A stretch of DNA of 64,000 nt from Phycisphaerales bacterium (lineage in GTDB: Bacteria; Planctomycetota; Phycisphaerae; UBA1845), in contig JACKHG010000002.1 in NCBI GenBank assembly GCA_020639115.1, positions 310,001-374,000 of the forward strand, written 5' to 3'. The position numbers and the translations under genes are program-made. The first letter of the stretch is position 1; each line of letters begins with the position of its first letter. The notes under the pieces were generated by a model. That model saw only the letters and a program-made list of their open reading frames with translations. It was not told where the DNA came from and searched no databases. Shown one piece after another: positions 1 through 7,756 of this stretch.

Positions 1-1
1 G

Positions 2-1489
2 CGTGACCGCATCGGCTACCTGAGCAGCATGACGCGGCTCAAGCAGGTGCAGGGTGACTTTCGCGCCGCGCGGGCGCTGGCCGAGGAAGCGCTGGAACTG
101 GCGCGGGTGCAGTACGTCCCGCCGCATCGGCGCATAGCGGCGTGCCTGAGCGTCCTCGGCAACGTGTTGCAGCAGGCGGGTGACTACGACGGCGCCGAGC
201 CGCTGCAGCGTGAGGCGCTGGCGATGCGGCGCACGCTGTACGGTGAGGAGCATCACGCCGTGGCGGAAGCGCTGGGGCAGCTTGCGCGCTGTGCGGCGGC
301 GCACGGTGAATTCGAAGAAGCGATCGCGTACGACCAGGAAGCGTTGGCGATTGATCGCAAGGTGTATCCGCAGCCCCATCCGATGATTGCGATTGCACTC
401 ACCAACCTCGGGCACCGCTTGATTGGCGGCGGACGGGCGGCGGAGGCGGTGCCGCTGATCGAGGAGTCGCTCGAGCAGTTGCACGCGTTGTACGGCGTGC
501 AGCACCTGCGCATCGTGGGGGCGCTCACGGCGCTGGGGCATGCCCACCTGCAATTGGGCGATTATGCTCGGGCGGAGGAATCCCTGCGGCCGGCGGTGAC
601 GATGATGCGGGCCGTGGCGGGTGAGAATAACCCGTACGTCGTGTCGATGCTCAGCAACCTGGCGATGTGTTTGACGAACGAGGGCAAGGACGACGAGGCG
701 GTCGGGGTGCTGCGTGAGGCGCTGGACCTGGCGCAGCGGACGTTGCCGGTGGATCATCCCGATAGGGCCGTGGTGACGGGCAATCTCGCGGAGGCGTTGA
801 CGCGAACCGGGGCATTCGAAGAGGCGGAACCGTTGTTCGATGAAGCGCTGGCGGCGCAGCGGCGTTTGCGCGGCCCGAGTCACGTGAACGTGGCGTTCGT
901 GCTGAACGGGATGGCTGACCTGTATCTGCGGCAGGGGCGGTTCGCGGAAGCCGAGCCGCTGTGCCAGGAAGCGCTGGCGATCACGACGAGCGGGCTCGCG
1001 CCCGGGCACACGGAGTTCGCGGTTCCGTTTGTAGCGTTGGGACGCGCGCTCACGGGGCTGGGCCGGGCGGAGGACGCGGAGCCGTACCTGCGGCGTGGAT
1101 TGGCGATTCGCCAGGCGGCGGAGGTGTCCCCGCCGGGCACGGTGACCCGCGCGGCGTACTGGCTGGGCGTATGCCTGAACGCACTTGGGAAATTCGTGGA
1201 GGCGGAGCCGTTGCTGGCGGACGCCGTGCGGCGGTGCAGGGACGAGGGTGGATCGTGCCCGGCGCCACGCGTTCGGATGCAGGCGGCGTGGGCGAAAGCG
1301 CTTGCGGGTGTGGGGGAGACGGATCGCGCCGAGCGGCTCTGGCTCGATGGTTTCGAGCAGGCGCGTGATGCCGATGATATGGATCCGGCGTGCATGCGGG
1401 CCATCGCCGAATCACTGACGGCGCTTTATGCGAGTTTGAATCGGTCTGCGGACGAGGCACACTGGCGCCGGATCGCTCAGGAACTATAA
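2..1489 (+). CDS. TPR-repeat protein, 5' end outside window (probable C-terminal half of a Ser/Thr kinase-TPR protein)
   Basis: The frame is open to the left edge of the window, so the gene starts outside it; the first internal ATG is at 29. The visible 490 or so residues are almost entirely tetratricopeptide repeats of the kinesin-light-chain type, about 42 residues each, with the recurring pattern GxxHPxxAxxLxNLA...G...EAExLxxEALA. No signal peptide or membrane segment is visible in this part. The final residues, with an ADEAHWRRIAQ pattern, resemble the ends of planctomycete Ser/Thr kinases that carry a long C-terminal TPR array, like the complete kinase encoded at 4432-6777. The kinase domain itself would lie upstream, so this assignment is inferred. 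TPRs normally mediate protein-protein contacts. Confidence 0.75.
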   Translation, partial: RDRIGYLSSMTRLKQVQGDFRAARALAEEALELARVQYVPPHRRIAACLSVLGNVLQQAGDYDGAEPLQREALAMRRTLYGEEHHAVAEALGQLARCAAAHGEFEEAIAYDQEALAIDRKVYPQPHPMIAIALTNLGHRLIGGGRAAEAVPLIEESLEQLHALYGVQHLRIVGALTALGHAHLQLGDYARAEESLRPAVTMMRAVAGENNPYVVSMLSNLAMCLTNEGKDDEAVGVLREALDLAQRTLPVDHPDRAVVTGNLAEALTRTGAFEEAEPLFDEALAAQRRLRGPSHVNVAFVLNGMADLYLRQGRFAEAEPLCQEALAITTSGLAPGHTEFAVPFVALGRALTGLGRAEDAEPYLRRGLAIRQAAEVSPPGTVTRAAYWLGVCLNALGKFVEAEPLLADAVRRCRDEGGSCPAPRVRMQAAWAKALAGVGETDRAERLWLDGFEQARDADDMDPACMRAIAESLTALYASLNRSADEAHWRRIAQEL

Positions 1490-2026
1490 ACGAGCGACTT
1501 GCAGGTGAGAGACGCTGCGGGCAACAGCAAGTGAGCGCCTGGGCGCAGCCGCGACCGAATCGAGCATCTGCAATGTGCGCAGAGTTCACTTCTCGGTCCT
1601 GGGGTTGTCCTTGTGGCCGGTGAGGATGATGGCCTTGAGGGCTTCCCGGGTGGCTTCCTCGAGCGCGGACTTGGCTGCGAGCGCTTCGACGAGGTCGACC
1701 CGAGCGCCGGTGCCGCGGTGTATATTCGATCGGTTTTGTAAATGCAGGATCGACAGGGGGTTGCATCGGGCTGGGCGGTGGTTCGCGAGGCGATCCGGCG
1801 GGCACGGGAAGAACCGCACGGCGCATGGAGTTCGCGGTATCGATGTCCCTCGAGGGGGCTGCGGATTCTTAATCGCGTCGGCTTCCGTCCGACACATTTG
1901 ATCGGCGCGACTCGGCTCGGTAGGGTCAGGGCTTTGCCGAGGGGCGTCCGGGGCCCGCGGTGACCGTGCTGCGCCTGCATTTCTGCGGCTCGGGCCTGAG
2001 TTGGGAATTAAGTCAGGAGGGAAGCC
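1490..2026. other. Intergenic stretch of 537 bp, mostly without a gene
   Basis: This lies between the TPR gene and the GH88 gene. The only coding-like segment is on the minus strand at 1586-1720 (listed separately). A strong ribosome binding site, AGGAGG, is at 2015-2020, 6 bases before the ATG at 2027. I see no convincing terminator and no complete gene here. Confidence 0.5.
1586..1720 (-). pseudogene. Coding-like C-terminal fragment without a start codon
   Basis: Read on the minus strand this gives about 42 residues ending in ALKAIILTGHKDNPRTEK and a stop at 1586. Codon usage has the strong G/C third-position bias of real genes in this window, and the composition (acidic, basic and aliphatic residues of helical character) is unlike the Arg/Pro/Ala-rich noise of the shadow frames. 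Upstream there is no ATG, GTG or TTG in a sensible place, and the frame soon turns into noise. It could be the remnant of a deleted gene or a very short gene with a misread 5' end. The family is not recognised. Confidence 0.25.
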
Positions 2027-4414
2027 ATGGCCGGTTCGGCGACGCGGCGCGCGGATGCGCGGGTGAGCGGGGCGGTGAGAGGCTGTGTGTGTGCGCTCGT
2101 CGTCGGCGTGTTGGCGACGGCGGTGCGGGCGCAGACGACGGTGCTCTACCGGGTGAACGCGGGCGGGCCGGAGTTGGCGGCAGCAGACGGGTCGGCGCCG
2201 GCGTGGGCGGCGGATACCGCGGCTGCTCCGTCGGCCTATTCGAACGCGGCGGCGACGGGGAACACGGTGGGCAGCACGGCGGATGCTATCTCCGTGGAAC
2301 TGCTGGTTCCGGCGAGCGTGCCCGCGGCCTTGTTCCAGACCGAGCGGTGGGATGACGTGCCGGCGGCGGAGATGCAATGGGATTTTCCTGTGCCCGCGGG
2401 CACGCAGGTGCTGGTGCGGCTGTACTGTGCGGAGATCTACAACGGGATCACCGGGAGCGGGCAGCGGCTCTTCGACGTGTCGCTCGAGGGAGCGAACATG
2501 CTGAGCGGTTTCGACCAGTACGCCGAGGCCGGCTACGAAGGCGGGCTCGTCAAGTGGTTCATCGTGACGGTGGGGCCGGACGGCAACCTCGATATCGACT
2601 TCTTTCACAACGTGCAGAACCCGGCGATCAAGGGGATCGAGGTGATCGCGGGCGCGGGGATTCTCGATCTCGCCGTGGCGTCAGCCGCCCAGCGGGCGGG
2701 GCAGCAACTCGACATCGACCCCGCCGGCTATCCGATCAACACGAACCCGCAGGGAGCGTGGGTGACGACGGGTCCGGAGAACTGGACCAGTGGGTTTTTC
2801 CCAGGGGCGCTGTGGCAGAGCTACGCGGGTTCGCGGGATGCGGGATGGCTCAGCCTCGCCGAGCCGTGGACGGTCGGTCTGGAGGATCAGCAGTACCTCA
2901 CCGCGCACCAGGACATCGGTTTCATGATCTACTGCAGTTACGGCGAGGGGTACGGGCTGACGAGTGCGCCGTCATACGTGGACATCATCGAGACTTCGGC
3001 GGGGTCGCTGGCCCAGCGGTACAACCCGACGGTGGGGTGCATCCGCGCGTCGGGCGACAAGGACGCGACGACCGGGGAATACCGGGTGATCATCGACGGA
3101 ATGATGACGCTGGAGCTGCTGCTGCGCGCGGCGCAACTGGCGGACTATCCCGCGTGGCGCGACATGGCGGCGAGTCACGCGGCGCGCTCGGCGCAGTACC
3201 TGATCCGGCCGGACGGGGGCAGCTACCAGGAGGTGTTTTTCGACACGGCGACCGGGGCGTTCATTCGCAACGGGACCTTCAACGGGTACGCGGTGAACTC
3301 GACCTGGTCGCGCGGGCAGGCGTGGGGAATTCACGGATTCACGACGGTGTACCGCGAGACGCACGATCCGCAGTTTCTCACCGCTGCGAAGCGCATGGCG
3401 GACTACTTCATCGCCCACGTGCCCGCGGACCGGGTTCCGCCGTGGGACTTTGACGCGCCGGGGGCGAGCGAGCCGCGCGACAGCTCGGCTGCGGCGATTG
3501 CGGCGTCGGGTTTGCTCGAGCTGGGGCACGTGGCGCCGGATGCAGCCGACCGGGCGTACTACCGGGCGGCGGGTGAGGATATTCTCAAGTCGCTGTGCAC
3601 GGACGCGTACCTGTCGAACGGCGTCGCGAGCGCCGGCGTGCTGCTGCACGGAACGTACAACAAGAACTTCAACCAGGCGATCGACGCGTCGCTGATCTGG
3701 GGGGATTACTACCTGATGCAGGCGCTTGCGCGGTACCGCGAATACGGCGGTGCGGGCGGCGGCTGCGTCGAGAGCCTGCCGACGTGGCGGCACGCGCGGG
3801 TCGCGCCAGCCGCCGGGCTGGTCGAGCTGCGCTTCGACGCGACGCCGGACGCGGGGAGCATCGACGCGTATGTCGCGGTGGCGCAAGGGGCAAGCGATGT
3901 GGTGGCGGACTATGCCGCGGTGGTCCGCTTCGCGCCGGGCGGGGTGATTCAGGCGCGGGACGGGGCGAGCTTCGCTGCCGATGCGGTCGTCGCCTATCAG
4001 GCGGATGCGCGGTATGCGGTGCGGGTGGTCGCGGACGTTGCGGCGCACACGTACAGCGTGTACGTCACCCCACCGGGCGGCGCGGAGCAGCGGCTGGCGG
4101 ACGGCTACGCCTTTGGTGCGGCCCAGTCAGCCGCGGACGAGGTGGATACCTGGGCGTTCACCGCCGGCGCGGGTTCGCTGACGGTGTGCGCTGCCAGCCT
4201 CTACGCCGTCAGCCAGTCCGACGCGGACGCGGACGGCGACGTCGACCTGGCGGACTACCAGCGCGTGCAGGCGTGCTACAGCCAGCCGCTGGAGACGCAT
4301 CCCGAGTGCACCGCGCTCGACCTCGACGCGAATGGCTGGATTGACATCCGCGACTACGCCGCGTTCGCCGCGTGCGTCTCCGGCCCCGGCGCGGCGTTCA
4401 GTTGCGGCAATTGA
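2027..4414 (+). CDS. Secreted GH88-type unsaturated glucuronyl hydrolase with malectin and dockerin-like domains
   Basis: The 795-residue protein begins with a signal peptide (residues 1 to about 36). Residues 38-210 look like a malectin-type carbohydrate-binding domain (LYRVNAGG at the start, FFHNVQNPAIKGIEV at the end). Residues about 215-585 match glycoside hydrolase family 88, which hydrolyses unsaturated uronyl residues left by polysaccharide lyases. The two catalytic aspartates fit D296 (HQDIGFMIY) and D357 (IIDGMM), 61 residues apart, the same spacing as D88/D149 in the Bacillus unsaturated glucuronyl hydrolase; the WSRGQAWG motif is present. A beta-rich region follows, and then residues about 728-795 carry two EF-hand-like loops (DADGDVDLADY and LDANGWIDIRDY) resembling a dockerin. 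An AGGAGG site sets the start. It is probably exported or surface-bound and works on uronate-rich glycans. Confidence 0.88.
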   Translation: MAGSATRRADARVSGAVRGCVCALVVGVLATAVRAQTTVLYRVNAGGPELAAADGSAPAWAADTAAAPSAYSNAAATGNTVGSTADAISVELLVPASVPAALFQTERWDDVPAAEMQWDFPVPAGTQVLVRLYCAEIYNGITGSGQRLFDVSLEGANMLSGFDQYAEAGYEGGLVKWFIVTVGPDGNLDIDFFHNVQNPAIKGIEVIAGAGILDLAVASAAQRAGQQLDIDPAGYPINTNPQGAWVTTGPENWTSGFFPGALWQSYAGSRDAGWLSLAEPWTVGLEDQQYLTAHQDIGFMIYCSYGEGYGLTSAPSYVDIIETSAGSLAQRYNPTVGCIRASGDKDATTGEYRVIIDGMMTLELLLRAAQLADYPAWRDMAASHAARSAQYLIRPDGGSYQEVFFDTATGAFIRNGTFNGYAVNSTWSRGQAWGIHGFTTVYRETHDPQFLTAAKRMADYFIAHVPADRVPPWDFDAPGASEPRDSSAAAIAASGLLELGHVAPDAADRAYYRAAGEDILKSLCTDAYLSNGVASAGVLLHGTYNKNFNQAIDASLIWGDYYLMQALARYREYGGAGGGCVESLPTWRHARVAPAAGLVELRFDATPDAGSIDAYVAVAQGASDVVADYAAVVRFAPGGVIQARDGASFAADAVVAYQADARYAVRVVADVAAHTYSVYVTPPGGAEQRLADGYAFGAAQSAADEVDTWAFTAGAGSLTVCAASLYAVSQSDADADGDVDLADYQRVQACYSQPLETHPECTALDLDANGWIDIRDYAAFAACVSGPGAAFSCGN
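4205..4396 (+). other. Dockerin-like double calcium-loop domain coding segment
   Basis: This is the C-terminal portion of the GH88 protein. It encodes two EF-hand-like loops (DADADGDVDLADY and DLDANGWIDIRDY), each followed by a short helix ending in a Cys. The same arrangement closes the giant protein at 7757-13138 (encoded at 12965-13135). Dockerins normally bind cohesins; whether a cohesin partner exists here cannot be seen. Confidence 0.6.
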
Positions 4415-4431
4415 CGTTTTCCAAGTCGAAA

Positions 4432-6777
4432 CTACGGAGGCGAGTGACCGGCGAGGGCGCTCAGCTCATCGCGGGCGGAGGCCAGGGCGGCTGCGCTGAC
4501 CGGGTAGGCGAGTTTGTCCCACCCTGCGCGCAAGCCGAGGGGATGGGGTTTGGGATATTTTTCCAGTTGGCGTCGCGTGCGGGCGTAGACGTCGAGCAGT
4601 CGGGGGAGTTCCGGGTCGGTGACCGGGGCTGAGGCTGCAGCCAGCTCCTGCAGGCGCTTACGATCGATCGGCGCCATTCGGGCCCACCAGGCCTCCATCA
4701 GCCTGACGAACTTCGCGGCTGTGGCCTGTTCCCGGGCGGCGTGGGCCTGGAGTCGATCGGCCAGGATGCGGAGGGCGCTGTGGTCATCGCCGGAGCGTTC
4801 GAAGTAAGCGGCGAGCTGCGCGGTGGCCACGGGGTTGTAATTGCCAAGCCGGGCGGTGTCATAGAGTTCAACGGCGTCGTCGACGCGTCCCTGGGACAGC
4901 AGGCAGAGCATGCGTACCCGTTCCACCGGCAGCGCGTTGTCGCTGATGTTGCCTTGGCGCTCGACGTCCGCCAGGAGTTGCGTCGCCTGTTCGATGTCGC
5001 CGCAGCGTGCGGCGGCATCGGCGAGGTAGGCGGTCAGATTGGCTGCTTCGGGGTAGGCACGGTGGGCGCTGAGCAACCGCGGATAGGCCAGGGCAGGTTC
5101 GTCCAGTGCGAGGTAGATGTTGCCCAGCGATGCTTCAACGATCGGATCGGCGGTTTCGATGCTCAGGCGTGTCCACGTGTCGATCACGGTTTCCGGATCG
5201 CCCCAGAGCAGCGCGAGCAAGCCCATGGAGCGAAGGTCCGACGGACTGGCGGTCTCGAGTTCGGCGTGGGTGAACAGTGGACGTTGTCCGTTTGCTTGCC
5301 ACTCTTCTGCGTAGGCGCAGGTCAACGGGAGGTGGGGCCGCAGGGTGGTGGTGAGCTCGGTCAATTGAGAAGGGTCGTCGCGGAACGCGCAGGCGAGGAG
5401 CACCATCTCGCGTTCGCGGCGAGCGGCTGTGTTGCCGGGCGCGTAGCGTAGTGCCGCATCGTAGGCGGCGAGCGCTGTCTTGAGGTATTCGGCGGTGGTG
5501 TTGCGTTGTCGGGCCGGGGCGCGGAATGGCGCAGCGTTGAAGAAGATCACATTGTACATCGCTTGATTGGCGCGCGGTCCGACGATCGTCAGGCGTGCCT
5601 GCCGGAGGTGGTTCTGGGCCCACGCAGGCACGATGAACCAGTAGACGACCAGAGCGGTCGCGAGCAGCAGTGCCAGCAGGCCGCCGGCGGAGGCAGCCGC
5701 CAGCGGCACGCGTCGTCGGCGGATGAGGCTGATGGTTCGCGTCCAGAGACCCGCCGGTCGCGCGAGCAGGGGCAGTCCGGCGAGGTGGCGTCGGACGTCT
5801 TCGGCGAGCTGTTCGACGGAGGGGTAGCGGTGGGTGGTGTCCTTGTGCAGGGCGGTCATCACGATGGTGTCGAGGTCGCCGCGCAGGCGGCGCTGGAGTC
5901 GGCGTCGCTGGAGCGGTGAGAGATCGCCGCGACGGGACACAGCCACGCTGGGGCGTGTCGGCACTTGGGCGACGACGGCGCGCTCGATTTCGAGGTGCGA
6001 GCCGCTTTCGAGCTGATAGAGCGGCGTGGCGGCGAGCAGCTCGTAGAGGACGACGCCGAGCGAGTAGACGTCGGTGGCGGTGGTCAGGCGTTCGCCCCGG
6101 ACCTGTTCCGGGCTGGCGTAGCGCGGGGTCAGGGGCCGCAGATCGGTGGTGGCATGCGCGGACGCGTCGGCGCCGTCCTCGTTCAGGATTTTGGCAATGC
6201 CAAAGTCGAGCAATTTGGGAATTCCGTTAGAGGTTACGAGGATGTTGTTGGGCTTCAGGTCGCGGTGCAGCACGAGGTGGCGATGGGCATGATGAACCGC
6301 GTGGCAGACCGTGCGGAAGAGGTGGAGGCGCTGTTCGACGTCGTAGGCGTTTTCCTCGCAGTAGTCGACGATGGGCAGTCCGTCGACGTATTCCATGACG
6401 AGGTAGGGACCGCCTTCGGGCGTCGACCCGCCGTCGTAGAGTCGCGCTATGTTCGGGTTGACCAGGGCTGCGAGGATGTGTCGTTCGGTGTGGAAGCGCC
6501 GGACGACTGCGTCGGTATCCATGCCGCGCTTGATGAGCTTGATGGCCACGTCGCGTTCGAAGACGCCGTCGGCGCGGCGCGCTAGCCAGACGGTGCCCAT
6601 GCCGCCCGCGCCGATCCGGCGGACCAGGGCGTAGGGGCCGAGGCGGGCGCCGGCGCGGAAGTCATCGGCGGCGGGCCGGGGGGCCTCCGAGTGGAGTGCG
6701 TGGCGCAGTCGAGCGAGCCAGAGTTCGTCTGGCTGGTCGAATTCGAAGCCCTCGGGCATGGTCGGCGACATGGTCAT
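4432..6777 (-). CDS. Membrane-anchored serine/threonine protein kinase with C-terminal TPR region
   Basis: The 781-residue product starts best at the ATG at 6777, which lies 7 bases after the stop of the ECF sigma gene; an upstream in-frame ATG at 6846 would overlap that gene. The kinase domain (residues about 48-330) has the glycine loop GAGGMG (56-61), Lys80 in VAIK, the catalytic HRDLKPNN (Asp173), DFG (191-193) and SPE in the activation segment. A single membrane helix, rich in Leu and Ala, sits near residues 352-375 after an Arg-rich stop sequence. The outer part contains TPR-like helical repeats. All catalytic residues are present, so it should be active. It is co-transcribed with the sigma factor gene and probably signals to it or with it. 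It converges on the GH88 gene with a gap of 17 bases. Confidence 0.9.
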   Translation of the reverse strand: MTMSPTMPEGFEFDQPDELWLARLRHALHSEAPRPAADDFRAGARLGPYALVRRIGAGGMGTVWLARRADGVFERDVAIKLIKRGMDTDAVVRRFHTERHILAALVNPNIARLYDGGSTPEGGPYLVMEYVDGLPIVDYCEENAYDVEQRLHLFRTVCHAVHHAHRHLVLHRDLKPNNILVTSNGIPKLLDFGIAKILNEDGADASAHATTDLRPLTPRYASPEQVRGERLTTATDVYSLGVVLYELLAATPLYQLESGSHLEIERAVVAQVPTRPSVAVSRRGDLSPLQRRRLQRRLRGDLDTIVMTALHKDTTHRYPSVEQLAEDVRRHLAGLPLLARPAGLWTRTISLIRRRRVPLAAASAGGLLALLLATALVVYWFIVPAWAQNHLRQARLTIVGPRANQAMYNVIFFNAAPFRAPARQRNTTAEYLKTALAAYDAALRYAPGNTAARREREMVLLACAFRDDPSQLTELTTTLRPHLPLTCAYAEEWQANGQRPLFTHAELETASPSDLRSMGLLALLWGDPETVIDTWTRLSIETADPIVEASLGNIYLALDEPALAYPRLLSAHRAYPEAANLTAYLADAAARCGDIEQATQLLADVERQGNISDNALPVERVRMLCLLSQGRVDDAVELYDTARLGNYNPVATAQLAAYFERSGDDHSALRILADRLQAHAAREQATAAKFVRLMEAWWARMAPIDRKRLQELAAASAPVTDPELPRLLDVYARTRRQLEKYPKPHPLGLRAGWDKLAYPVSAAALASARDELSALAGHSPP

Positions 6778-6784
6778 TCGGGCG

Positions 6785-7426
6785 TCATGATTCGGAGGGA
6801 ATGGAGCCGGGATCCCGCGGCGGTATACCGCCAGCGGCGCGGCCATCTTCGGCGCGGATCTGCCGGTCGATCAACTGGGCCAGACGGTTGCGGATGCGCT
6901 GCTTGATCTTGTGGATGGCCTGATCGGTTGTAGCGAAGGCGGTGGCAAGCGTGGCGACGGGTTCGCCGGCGAGGAGGCGATCGAAGATGGCGATGCTGCG
7001 AGGGTCGAACGTACTTCGCACGGTCTGCATGGCGAGGCGGTAGTGATGGTCAACCCATTCGGCCTCCCAGGCCTCGTCGAATTCGTCGGTGCCGTTGGGC
7101 GTGATGGCCAGCATGGTGGTATCTAGCGCCCGGCCGGCGGGATTTGGACGGGAGAAATGGCGGGCGATGGCGGCGCGCACGACACGGCGCAGGTAGTCCC
7201 GGAAGCGGCCCCGGCGCGGGTCGTATTCGAAGTTCTGCAGGCCCTTGGCGAGGTTCATCCAGACCAGTTGTTGCACATCATCGCAATCGGCGGGTTGGAG
7301 ACCGCGGCGGCGGCAGTAGCCCACGACCAGATTGCGGTACTTCGCCTCGAATTCGCGCCACGCCTGCGCGTCGGCGCCCTTGCGCAGTTTCCGCAGCAGC
7401 GACGGTTGGGTCGTGTCGTGCGACAT
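6785..7426 (-). CDS. ECF-type RNA polymerase sigma factor of the planctomycete kinase-linked group
   Basis: The product has 213 residues. Region 2 is seen in AWREFEAKYRNLVVGYCRR, DVQQLVWMNL and the FEYDPRRGRFRDYL segment typical of planctomycete ECF factors; a sigma-4-like helix-turn-helix lies near the C-terminus (LATAFATTDQAIHKIKQRIRNRL). The start is taken as the ATG at 7426, because the extra residues of a longer frame to 7579 are noise and a good promoter sits between. No anti-sigma gene is adjacent. Instead the next gene encodes a transmembrane Ser/Thr kinase, 7 bases away, which suggests control by phosphorylation, as described for other sigma/kinase pairs in this phylum (family knowledge, not seen here). 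Confidence 0.87.
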   Translation of the reverse strand: MSHDTTQPSLLRKLRKGADAQAWREFEAKYRNLVVGYCRRRGLQPADCDDVQQLVWMNLAKGLQNFEYDPRRGRFRDYLRRVVRAAIARHFSRPNPAGRALDTTMLAITPNGTDEFDEAWEAEWVDHHYRLAMQTVRSTFDPRSIAIFDRLLAGEPVATLATAFATTDQAIHKIKQRIRNRLAQLIDRQIRAEDGRAAGGIPPRDPGSIPSES

Positions 7427-7756
7427 GTCGGCTGTTCCCGCAGCGAGAATGGGGTGCGGCTGATCCCGGCCCGAAAGGTGCGGCGGATGGCCCGCGCAAC
7501 TCCTTGATCGTAAAGAAGTTAGTTGGCGCATGCAACCCTCGGCGCGCCGGGATCGCGAAAAAAAACGCGGTTTTGCCACGGACTCAGTCCAAATCGCATC
7601 GGACGGGCGCTATGGGCGTCAACAAGAGCCGCCGGCTGCAGCGGGGGTGACCCGCCCGCTGCGTGGACGCCGCGGTCGGGGGGCAAGGGCCGCTGGAGAT
7701 GGAAAACGCAATATGGACGGAGGACGCGGCGCCCAGCGCCTGCGGAGGGAATGCGC
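7427..7756. other. Divergent intergenic region of 330 bp
   Basis: It separates the minus-strand sigma/kinase operon from the plus-strand giant secreted protein gene. It holds the minus-strand promoter at 7507-7535 and, at the right end, a GGAGG at 7744-7748 that serves the giant gene. I see no clear plus-strand -35/-10 pair and no small gene. Confidence 0.5.
7507..7535 (-). promoter_or_regulatory. Sigma-70-like promoter for the ECF sigma / kinase operon
   Basis: On the minus strand there is TTGCAT (7535-7530) and TACGAT (7512-7507) separated by exactly 17 bases. Transcription would start near 7500, giving a leader of about 75 bases to the ATG at 7426. It supports the shorter start for the sigma gene. 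Confidence 0.45.

Noticed and set aside
1586..2608. A 340-residue minus-strand frame across the spacer and the start of the GH88 gene
   Set aside because: Only the last 42 residues look coding; the rest is Arg/Pro-rich and antisense to a signal peptide and malectin domain.
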